Shown here one piece after another: positions 1-6,766 of a stretch of DNA of 10,306 bases (position 1 is the first letter of the stretch; each line of letters begins with the position of its first letter). The notes under the pieces were generated by a model. It was not told the DNA's origin and did not search any database. It saw only the letters and a program-made list of their open reading frames with translations. The position numbers and the translations under genes were made by a program. Origin of the DNA: UBA1447 sp964568955 (GTDB lineage Bacteria > Bacillota > Clostridia > Oscillospirales > Acutalibacteraceae); the NCBI GenBank assembly GCA_964568955.1, contig CAZMSM010000071.1:1-10306 (forward strand). The letters are read 5' to 3'.

Positions 1-2373
1 GTAGTTGTAGCCTTCCCAAGTCATAAAGCCAATTAAAGCATTTTTGCCCAGACTTATTTCACCGTGATCCACAGCGGGACCGTCTGCAACTACCTGACGG
101 GCTTCGACACGATCGCCGATTTTGACAATCGGTATCTGATTGACACAAGTGCCTTGGTTTGAGCGCATAAATTTAATCACTTCGTAAGAATCTGTTTGGC
201 CCGCGTCTGTCACCATTTCAATGTTATCTGCACTGACGTGGGTTATTATGCCTGCATTTTTGGCGATAACCTCTACGCCGGAGTCAATAGCTGCTTTATA
301 TTCCATGCCTGTACCGACCAGAGGCGCTTCTGTCCTGAGCAGTGGTACGGCCTGTCTTTGCATGTTAGAACCCATCAGGGCTCTGTTTGCGTCATCGTTT
401 TCGAGGAAAGGAATCATTGCCGTCGCGACAGAAACAACCATCTTGGGCGAAACGTCCATATAGTCGGCTTTTACGGCTTCCACCTCAAGGAACTGGTCAC
501 GGTAACGGGCATTTACTTTGGCGTTGCTGAAGCGACCATTTTCGTCAAGCGGCTCATTGGCCTGCGCGACGATGTAATCATCTTCAAAATCGGCCGTCAT
601 GTAAAGCACTTCGTCCAAAACAATGCCTGTGGCTTTATCCACCTTACGAAACGGCGTTTCGATAAAGCCATATTCGTTAATGCGTGCAAAAGTAGCGAGG
701 TAGGATATAAGACCTATGTTGGGGCCTTCCGGCGTTTCTATAGGGCACATGCGCCCGTAATGGCTGTAATGAACATCGCGCACCTCAAAGCCGGCTCTGT
801 CCCTGGAAAGACCGCCGGGGCCCAGGGCCGAAAGACGACGCTTGTTCGTCAGCTCCGCAAGCGGGTTTGTTTGGTCCATAAACTGCGAAAGTGGCGATGA
901 ACCAAAGAACTCTTTGATAGCCATCAGAACAGGACGAATGTTGATAAGCGATTGTGGCGTGATTTTGTCCTCATCCTCCTGCGCTTGAATCGTCATCCTT
1001 TCACGCACAACTCTTTCCATACGAGCCAAGCCGATACGGAATTGGTTTTGCAGCAACTCACCGACCGAACGAATGCGGCGGTTGCCCAGATGATCGATAT
1101 CGTCAACAGGGCCGACATGGTGGGCGATGCAGTTGACATAGTTGATGGATGCCAAAATATCATCCACAGTAATATGTTTTGGGATAAGGTCGTCGCGACG
1201 AAGTTTCAACTCTTCAAAAATCGTCTGCTTGCTGTCGCATTTTTCAAGAATTTCCATGATGATGGGGAAACGGACTTTTTCGTTAATACCGATGTCCAAC
1301 AATTCTTCACGGCTGATTTCCGGAACAAACTCAGCGATATCAACCATTTGGTTTGATACGATATTGATGTGGCGCTCATTGACCAGCACAACTGCTTTGC
1401 CAACGCCCGCTTGTTCAATTTCGTACGCCTTTTCTTTTGTTATTACTTCGCCGGCCTCGGCCAGAACTTCACCCGTGATTAAGCTGGCTATCGGTTGTGC
1501 AAGCGTGCACCCCGCCAGACGAGCACTCAGGCAAAGTTTTTTGTTGTATTTGTAACGACCGACCCTTGAAATATCATAGCGGTGCGGGTCAAAAAACAGG
1601 GTATCCAAATTGGTCTGTGCCGCTTCAAGCGTGACCGGTTCACCTTGGCGAAGCTTTTTAAACACTTCTATAATCGCTTCTTCAGCATTACGGGTCTCGT
1701 CTTTTTCAAGCGTGGCATTAATTCTATCGTCATCGCCGAAAAGCGCCTGAATTTCTTCAGTTGTGCCAATCCCCAGTGCCCTTATAAAGGTGGTGATGAA
1801 TATTTTTCTGTTTTTATCGATTCTAACATAAAAAATACCATTCAGGTCCGTTTCATATTCGAGCCAAGCCCCTCTGTTGGGGTTGATGGTGCTTGAATAT
1901 AGTTCTGTGCCGGTTTTGTCATGCGTCATCTTAAAATACACACCCGGCGATCGCACAAGTTGTGATACGATAACACGCTCCGCGCCGTTTATGACGAAAG
2001 TTCCGCTTTCGGTCATAATTGGGAAGTCACCCATAAAAACTTCCGACTCTTTAATCGCGCCGGTCGCCTTGTTTATCAAACGCACCGTAACACGCATCGG
2101 TGCCGCATAGGTGGCGTCGCGCTCTTTGCACGCGCGCACGGAATATTTGGGCTTATCGTCTATTCTGTAATCCACAAAGCTGAGCAACCAGTTACCTGAA
2201 TAATCCGTAATCTCCGCAACTTCTCTAAAAACATCTTTGAGACCGACTTCCAGAAACCATCTGTAGGAATCCTTTTGGATTTCAATCAAGTTGGGCATTT
2301 CCATCACTTCATTGATTTTCCCAAAACTCATACGCTCGCGGTTGCCGCGCTTGACAGGAACAACATTCAGCAT
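1..2373 (-). CDS. rpoB: RNA polymerase beta subunit, N-terminal 791 codons (3' end cut by window edge)
   Basis: Catalytic beta subunit of DNA-dependent RNA polymerase. The frame is open from ATG at 2373 to the left edge, where it reads GFMTWEGYNY, a conserved RpoB block. Visible landmarks are an N-terminal MPNLIEIQKDSYRWF block (about residues 26-40), VRSPGVYF (140-147), TPQSLINIRPV just before the rifampicin pocket, the pocket itself (SSPLSQFMDQ at 492-501, then NPLAELTNKRRLSALGPGG), and CPIETPEGPNIGLI after it. The catalytic C-terminal third, and any rpoC, lie outside the window. Start choice: GGAGTG sits 9 nt upstream of ATG 2373 and the N-terminus aligns in length with Bacillus RpoB; a later ATG at 2331 is less likely. 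I checked the reading frame at several points and saw no frameshift. Oddities: the residue equivalent to E. coli His526 is Asn (N510) and that for Gln510 is Pro (P494), whereas Gln513, Asp516 and Ser531 equivalents are kept. The gene is not preceded by rplJL but by a terminator and its own promoter. Confidence 0.98.
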   Translation of the reverse strand, partial: MLNVVPVKRGNRERMSFGKINEVMEMPNLIEIQKDSYRWFLEVGLKDVFREVAEITDYSGNWLLSFVDYRIDDKPKYSVRACKERDATYAAPMRVTVRLINKATGAIKESEVFMGDFPIMTESGTFVINGAERVIVSQLVRSPGVYFKMTHDKTGTELYSSTINPNRGAWLEYETDLNGIFYVRIDKNRKIFITTFIRALGIGTTEEIQALFGDDDRINATLEKDETRNAEEAIIEVFKKLRQGEPVTLEAAQTNLDTLFFDPHRYDISRVGRYKYNKKLCLSARLAGCTLAQPIASLITGEVLAEAGEVITKEKAYEIEQAGVGKAVVLVNERHINIVSNQMVDIAEFVPEISREELLDIGINEKVRFPIIMEILEKCDSKQTIFEELKLRRDDLIPKHITVDDILASINYVNCIAHHVGPVDDIDHLGNRRIRSVGELLQNQFRIGLARMERVVRERMTIQAQEDEDKITPQSLINIRPVLMAIKEFFGSSPLSQFMDQTNPLAELTNKRRLSALGPGGLSRDRAGFEVRDVHYSHYGRMCPIETPEGPNIGLISYLATFARINEYGFIETPFRKVDKATGIVLDEVLYMTADFEDDYIVAQANEPLDENGRFSNAKVNARYRDQFLEVEAVKADYMDVSPKMVVSVATAMIPFLENDDANRALMGSNMQRQAVPLLRTEAPLVGTGMEYKAAIDSGVEVIAKNAGIITHVSADNIEMVTDAGQTDSYEVIKFMRSNQGTCVNQIPIVKIGDRVEARQVVADGPAVDHGEISLGKNALIGFMTWEGYNY

Positions 2374-2549
2374 AGGCCTTTTCACTCCGTTCTTTAATTT
2401 TACGCTCAAAGGGCAGGTGCCGCGTAATTTAAACACCGAAAAAGGTTGAAAAAAACAGTTTAAAACCCTTGATTTTTGTGCAACATATGATATACTGTTT
2501 TTGTTGCAATAAGGTGACACGACATACTGCGCCATCTTAATGTAGCAGT
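2374..2549 (-). promoter_or_regulatory. rpoB untranslated leader, about 175 nt, with possible alternative hairpins
   Basis: RNA between the predicted start point (about 2546-2549) and the rpoB ATG. No ORF with a good ribosome site was found. Possible stems: ACTGC/GCAGT right at the 5' end (bases 2545-2549 with 2526-2530, extendable in the DNA to 2551/2524); TGCAACA with TGTTGCA (2502-2508 with 2479-2485); and AAAAACAGT with ACTGTTTTT (2494-2502 with 2451-2459), followed by two more U. The last two interleave, so they would be mutually exclusive or form a pseudoknot. This could be an attenuator or a site of autogenous control, but the stems are AU-rich and no known leader family was recognised. 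The ribosome site GGAGTG lies near the 3' end. Confidence 0.45.
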
Positions 2550-2554
2550 ATAAT

Positions 2555-2583
2555 AGTATATATAGTATTGCAGACATTGTCAA
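2555..2583 (-). promoter_or_regulatory. Strong sigma-A promoter of rpoB
   Basis: Read on the minus strand, TTGACA (2578-2583) and TATACT (2555-2560) are separated by exactly 17 bp. The -35 is a perfect match to the consensus and the -10 matches five of six positions. Just upstream of the -35 (about 2584-2630) the minus strand carries runs of A (seven A, then four A, and farther up AAAATAAAAA), resembling an UP element bound by the alpha C-terminal domain. The expected start is at 2546-2549. Together with the terminator at 2665-2708, this makes rpoB the first gene of its own transcription unit. Confidence 0.85.
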
Positions 2584-2664
2584 CAGCTTTTCCGCTTTTT
2601 TTGATAATATCTGCGTTTTTATTTTGATATCACTCGATATGCTCTATTTTAATGCTAAATACAC

Positions 2665-2708
2665 AACAAGCGAAGGCGGTTTTTGCACTAAAACCACCTT
2701 CGCTTGTT
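2665..2708 (-). terminator. Intrinsic-type terminator after the GGDEF/HD-GYP gene
   Basis: A long inverted repeat: the arms AACAAGCGAAGG...GGTTTT (2665-2683) and 2690-2708 pair over about 19 positions with a short loop (2684-2689). The single non-Watson-Crick position (C2677/A2696 on the plus strand) becomes a G-U wobble in minus-strand RNA, which supports a function in that direction. The hairpin starts at the stop codon of the upstream gene (2708-2710). The tail is only moderately U-rich (GTGTATTT), with further U inside the descending arm. It insulates rpoB from the upstream operon. Confidence 0.75.
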
Positions 2709-5566
2709 TAATTACTGTTGCCAATTGATAAAATTTTTCGGTTTTTGCACAATACTTGTTCAAGAAAAACCTTGACAATCTGCGGGTCAAATTGCGTGCC
2801 TGAGCAACGTTTGATTTCCGCCATGGCTTGCTCTTCAGTCAAGGCTTTCTGATAAGACCGGTCGGATGTTATGGCATCATACGCATCCGCCAACGTAATA
2901 ATTCTCGCCTGCAGGGATATTGCTTCGCCTTTGAGCCCCTGCGGATAGCCTTTGCCATCCCACCGTTCATGATGTTCAAGGACAAAATCCGCAATTTCCG
3001 AAAACTCATTGACAGAGCTGAGTATGCGGTAACCGATTTCGGTATGGCGCTTTATCTGAGCCCACTCATCCTTATTAAGTTTAGACGTTTTGTTGAGTAT
3101 GTTTTCTTCAATGCCGATTTTACCGATATCGTGCATGAGCCCCGCGAGCCTCAGTTGGTTAACTGTGTTTGAATCAAAATCGATTGTTTCGGCAATAATT
3201 TTACAAAGATCGCCCACTCGGTTGGAATGAAGCATCTCTCGGTCGTTCTTTTCGTAAAGCGTGTTCATAATTAAGCTGATTTTTTTGCTTCGAATACTTG
3301 AACTCTCGACGAGCTTGTGACGATACATATTATCCTCGGCTTTTTTAAAAATATCGTTGATTTCTTTGGATGGTTCTTTCCGCACCGCAAAACCCATGGA
3401 TACAGAAATAATTCTATTCTTTTCCCGCTCCCGAGCAAAAGACTCGTTAATTCGTTTGAGCACCGCTTGTGCGGTAGCCGTATCCGTCTGAGGCAAAAGC
3501 AAAACAAACTCATCCCCACCGATTCTTGCGCAATAATCAGAGTCGCGGCAGTTGCGCTTTAAAATATTCGCCACACTGATTAAAACCCGGTCCCCGGCTT
3601 TGTGCCCAAAGGCGTCGTTGGTCAACTTTAAACCGTTTACATCTGCCATAATCAACGTCAGCGGTGCACACTGCTCATCTTCCATCTCTTTGACAACCTC
3701 ATCAAAAAAACGTCTGTTATGAAGACCCGTGAGCTGGTCATGATAACTTAAATATAAAATTTCGGATTCTGTTTTTTTGCGTTCTTCAATATTTCTGGTG
3801 ACACCGACAATTTCAATTTCTCCTGCTGCATTGTACCGGTACTTTGTTGATTCCTCAACCCAGACGATACTACCATCCTTGCAGACCTGCTGGAATTCGT
3901 TTATGTAATGATTGTCGCCCCCGGGATTTGCTTTAAAACTTTTCAAGTTTTCAACAACGGAATACCGGACGAGCTGCATGGACTCGGGCGTAAATGCTTT
4001 GACCACACCAAGCGATTTTGCCTCCTCCGGCGTGTACCCTCTCAAATTGTAAACCGAAGGACTGATGTAGGTATATTCGTTTTTTGACACGTTAAGTACC
4101 CAGATAACGTCTGAAGCGAACTCGGTAATAAGCCTATATTTTTCTTCACTTTGCCTAAGGTCGCTGACAGCTTGCTTGCGCTGGGTAATATCCGTTAAAA
4201 AATTAAGGGTTGCCGGTTTATCTTCCCATTCAATAATGACAGATTTCATTTCAACCCATCTGACAGACCCATCTTTGACGATAACCCTGAATTGATGGCT
4301 GTCGTCCACAATACCTTGCACAAACGCAGACATATGATGTTCTATTACGGCATTCCTATCGTCTGCATGAACAAAATCAATCAGCAGCTGTGAGAGAATC
4401 TCGTCTTGCGAATAACCCGTCATTTCATAAATCTTAGGATTACACAGCTTTATTTTGGCGAACTGCGACACAAAAACAATTTCAACTGTGTTTTCAAACA
4501 AGAGACGATATTGCTCCTCCGACTTAACAAGTTTTTGTTCTGCTGATTTTCTTTCGCTTATGTCACGCATAACGCAGGTATAATGGGCAACACCACTCAA
4601 AGAAATCTGCTTTGCAGAAATCAGAACCGTCAAGTTTTCCCCTTTAGCGGATTTTATAACGACCTCTTTGTTTTCACAAACACCATTTTGTTTGAGTTCG
4701 CTGATAATACTGTCGTGGACAAGCGCATCTTCATAAATCTCGATTTCAAGCATTGTCTTCCCGACAGTCGCCTCACGCGCAAAACCTGTCATCTTTGTGA
4801 AGCCTTCGTTAATTTGCCATATTTTTGCCTCATCAAGGCTTGCGATAAAAACACCGTCAGGGCTGGTGTTAAACACGGATTCAAACCGTTCTTTGGCACT
4901 GCGCGTTTCTTCGCTCAGACGGCGGCTGTTCATGCTCAAAAAACCGAATGTCCAAACAGTACTGGCGATAAAAATACCGATAAACATAGCACTTTGTATT
5001 ATGAGGGCATCTTCCGGCTCCCTCATTTGAGGAAGTGAAAATGTCCCGGCAATGCCCACAACGGAGAAAAAGCCGAACAAAAGGAAGCCCGCCGTAACAA
5101 AAACATTCCAAATGTGCGGCAAGGATCGTTTATGCATCATCAGCGTTCTTGCCACTGCAAAAGACAGGATAGCCATACCCGCAAAAAGCAAGATTCGACG
5201 CACAGGATAACTAGCGGAGCTCGGTAGCGTAAAATATGTAATCGTCAAATAAAACAACACTAAAAATATCGTAAGCGATTTACTGCCCGCTTTGAGCTCT
5301 TGAAGTTTTCTAACACCGACATACACGAATACCATAGCGGTGATCAAGAAAACATTGTTCAAAACAATGACTATTTCTTTGAGCGGCGATTGGCCCTGCC
5401 GCAATGCGTACAGCGCAAACCCAAAAGCCGCACAGGCCCCGCCAAGGGCCCACCAGAAGGGTGCTTCATTACTTTTGCTTTTGCGATGTTGGGAAAATAT
5501 AAGGGCCACTTGCATAAAATTAAAAATGCTTAATGCAATCGCCAGCATGTTGATATCGAATTTCAT
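2708..5566 (-). CDS. Membrane-anchored PAS-PAS-PAS-GGDEF-HD-GYP cyclic-di-GMP signalling protein
   Basis: A 952-residue protein predicted to make and break cyclic di-GMP. Seven hydrophobic helices lie at about 5-25, 36-54, 64-86, 96-114, 124-142, 152-176 and 188-211, so the N-terminus is a likely 7TM sensor. Three PAS domains follow (about 220-340, 345-463 and 473-597), each ending in a D/N-I-[ST/E]-x-RK-type linker. The GGDEF domain (about 598-755) keeps the active site GGDEF (683-687) and an inhibitory RxxD site (R674-D677) five residues before it. The HD-GYP domain (about 756-945) keeps HD (H812-D813), HTEIGY (from H841) and HHERWDGKGYP (H865-P875), so both catalytic halves look intact. 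Start choice: GGGGAGG lies 6 nt upstream of ATG 5566. The gene begins 69 nt after rpoD with no clear promoter or terminator between, so read-through from dnaG-rpoD is likely; its 3' end runs into a terminator. The ligands of the PAS and 7TM parts cannot be told from sequence. Which activity dominates is unknown. Confidence 0.93.
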   Translation of the reverse strand: MKFDINMLAIALSIFNFMQVALIFSQHRKSKSNEAPFWWALGGACAAFGFALYALRQGQSPLKEIVIVLNNVFLITAMVFVYVGVRKLQELKAGSKSLTIFLVLFYLTITYFTLPSSASYPVRRILLFAGMAILSFAVARTLMMHKRSLPHIWNVFVTAGFLLFGFFSVVGIAGTFSLPQMREPEDALIIQSAMFIGIFIASTVWTFGFLSMNSRRLSEETRSAKERFESVFNTSPDGVFIASLDEAKIWQINEGFTKMTGFAREATVGKTMLEIEIYEDALVHDSIISELKQNGVCENKEVVIKSAKGENLTVLISAKQISLSGVAHYTCVMRDISERKSAEQKLVKSEEQYRLLFENTVEIVFVSQFAKIKLCNPKIYEMTGYSQDEILSQLLIDFVHADDRNAVIEHHMSAFVQGIVDDSHQFRVIVKDGSVRWVEMKSVIIEWEDKPATLNFLTDITQRKQAVSDLRQSEEKYRLITEFASDVIWVLNVSKNEYTYISPSVYNLRGYTPEEAKSLGVVKAFTPESMQLVRYSVVENLKSFKANPGGDNHYINEFQQVCKDGSIVWVEESTKYRYNAAGEIEIVGVTRNIEERKKTESEILYLSYHDQLTGLHNRRFFDEVVKEMEDEQCAPLTLIMADVNGLKLTNDAFGHKAGDRVLISVANILKRNCRDSDYCARIGGDEFVLLLPQTDTATAQAVLKRINESFAREREKNRIISVSMGFAVRKEPSKEINDIFKKAEDNMYRHKLVESSSIRSKKISLIMNTLYEKNDREMLHSNRVGDLCKIIAETIDFDSNTVNQLRLAGLMHDIGKIGIEENILNKTSKLNKDEWAQIKRHTEIGYRILSSVNEFSEIADFVLEHHERWDGKGYPQGLKGEAISLQARIITLADAYDAITSDRSYQKALTEEQAMAEIKRCSGTQFDPQIVKVFLEQVLCKNRKILSIGNSN

Positions 5567-5635
5567 TTAAATCCTCCCCGGATTACAATACTTACTGCCG
5601 ATGATACCCAAAAAATAAAAACGGCATAATAGGTC

Positions 5636-6724
5636 TTAATCCAGGAAATCCCGGAGCTTTTTGCTTCTGCTGGGATGGCGGAGTTTGCGAAGGGCTTTTG
5701 CCTCTATTTGTCGGATACGCTCTCGGGTAACATTAAACTCTTTGCCCACCTCTTCGAGCGTATGCGACTGCCCGTCTGCCAAACCAAAGCGAAGCGCCAG
5801 AACCTTTTCTTCCCGCGGGGTCAGGGTTTTGAGCACATCTCCGATTTGCTCTTTAAGCAGAAGCATGGATGCGGCATCTGCAGGTGCGGGTGCATCATCG
5901 TCGGGGATAAAATCACCCAGATGGCTATCCTCTTCTTCGCCGATAGGTGTTTCAAGCGACACCGGCTCTTGTGCAACGCGTAAAATTTCACGCACCTTGT
6001 CCGCCGTCATTTCAAGCACTTCCGCTATTTCTTCCGCAGTCGGGTCCCTGCCGTTCAAATGAAGCAGCTGGCTGTTTGTCTTTTTGACTTTGTTGATGGT
6101 TTCGACCATGTGTACGGGGATGCGTATGGTACGCGCTTGGTCAGCGATTGCCCTTGTGATGGCCTGGCGTATCCACCACGTGGCGTAGGTGGAAAACTTA
6201 AATCCTTTTGTATGGTCAAACTTGTCCACGGCTTTTATCAAGCCTAAGTTGCCCTCTTGAATCAAATCCAAAAACTGCATGCCTCTGCCCACATACCGCT
6301 TGGCAATACTCACAACCAGCCGTAGGTTCGCAGCTGCTAGCTTTTGCTTGGCGGAAAAGTCCCCATCGATTATCCGTTGTGCAAGGGAAATTTCTTCCTC
6401 TGCGGTCAACAGCTGCACATTCCCGATTTCCTTCAAATAGACCTTTACAGGGTCATCCATGGGCGCATTTTTTGCTGAACCGCTCGTGTCGGGTGACTTT
6501 GGAATGTCCAGCTCCAACGTGGCGCCATCCAGCTGACCATCACTGAAATCATCTATGATTTCTATGTTCTGCGCTTCGATTATGTCGTAAAGCTTATCCA
6601 ATTCCTCTACATCATAATCCATTTCCACAAAAACCGCATCAATCTCCTGCGCGGTTAGTTTGCCGTTTACCCTGCCCTTCTCCAAGAGCGTTTTTACGGC
6701 TGTTTTTTTTTCAATTTTGTCCAT
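5636..6724 (-). CDS. rpoD: RNA polymerase primary sigma factor (sigma-70 / SigA)
   Basis: Housekeeping sigma factor that directs core polymerase to -10/-35 promoters; 362 residues, the usual size for a Gram-positive SigA, which lacks the large non-conserved insert of E. coli RpoD. Domains: short region 1.1 (about 1-60), region 1.2 (DPVKVYLKEIG, 91-101), region 2 (from NLRLVVSIAKRYVGRGMQFL at about 133), with -10 reading residues Q187 and T190 in WWIRQAIT, region 3 (about 205-280, with an acidic and Ala/Pro-rich linker), and region 4.2 helix-turn-helix TRERIRQIEAKALRKLRHP (333-351), with the -35 contact residues R334, E335 and R338. Start choice: AAAGGAG lies 6 nt upstream of ATG 6724. dnaG ends 42 nt upstream, the classical dnaG-rpoD pairing. 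The window's own promoters (TTGACA/TATACT) fit this sigma factor. Confidence 0.98.
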   Translation of the reverse strand: MDKIEKKTAVKTLLEKGRVNGKLTAQEIDAVFVEMDYDVEELDKLYDIIEAQNIEIIDDFSDGQLDGATLELDIPKSPDTSGSAKNAPMDDPVKVYLKEIGNVQLLTAEEEISLAQRIIDGDFSAKQKLAAANLRLVVSIAKRYVGRGMQFLDLIQEGNLGLIKAVDKFDHTKGFKFSTYATWWIRQAITRAIADQARTIRIPVHMVETINKVKKTNSQLLHLNGRDPTAEEIAEVLEMTADKVREILRVAQEPVSLETPIGEEEDSHLGDFIPDDDAPAPADAASMLLLKEQIGDVLKTLTPREEKVLALRFGLADGQSHTLEEVGKEFNVTRERIRQIEAKALRKLRHPSRSKKLRDFLD

Positions 6725-6766
6725 ATTTTTCTCCTTTTTTACAATACCTGTATTTTTTAATGTTGG

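Noticed and set aside
196..900. A 234-codon open frame on the plus strand opposite rpoB
   Set aside because: It is fully antisense to conserved RpoB sequence, including the rifampicin region, and its product shows no recognisable family; a shadow of the real gene.
1..2373. Frameshift or interruption in rpoB, raised by several antisense open frames
   Set aside because: Codon register is the same at 1, 841, 961, 1381, 1561, 1801, 2101 and 2373, and the sequence reads as RpoB at each.
2626..2640. Small inverted repeat ATATC-ACTC-GATAT upstream of the rpoB promoter, as an operator
   Set aside because: A 5-bp AT-rich palindrome about 45 bp upstream of the -35 is expected by chance in this DNA.
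4583..5038. A 151-codon plus-strand open frame opposite the PAS region
   Set aside because: No ribosome site or family resemblance, and the minus strand encodes clear PAS and membrane segments.
5594..5630. T-rich stretch after rpoD as an intrinsic terminator
   Set aside because: The T run has no stem before it; the only flanking pair (TGCCG/CGGCA) is 5 bp with a loop of about 21 nt that contains the T run.
5567..5635. A cyclic-di-GMP riboswitch before the GGDEF/HD-GYP gene
   Set aside because: The gap is only 69 nt and lacks the conserved riboswitch core; too short for an aptamer plus expression platform.
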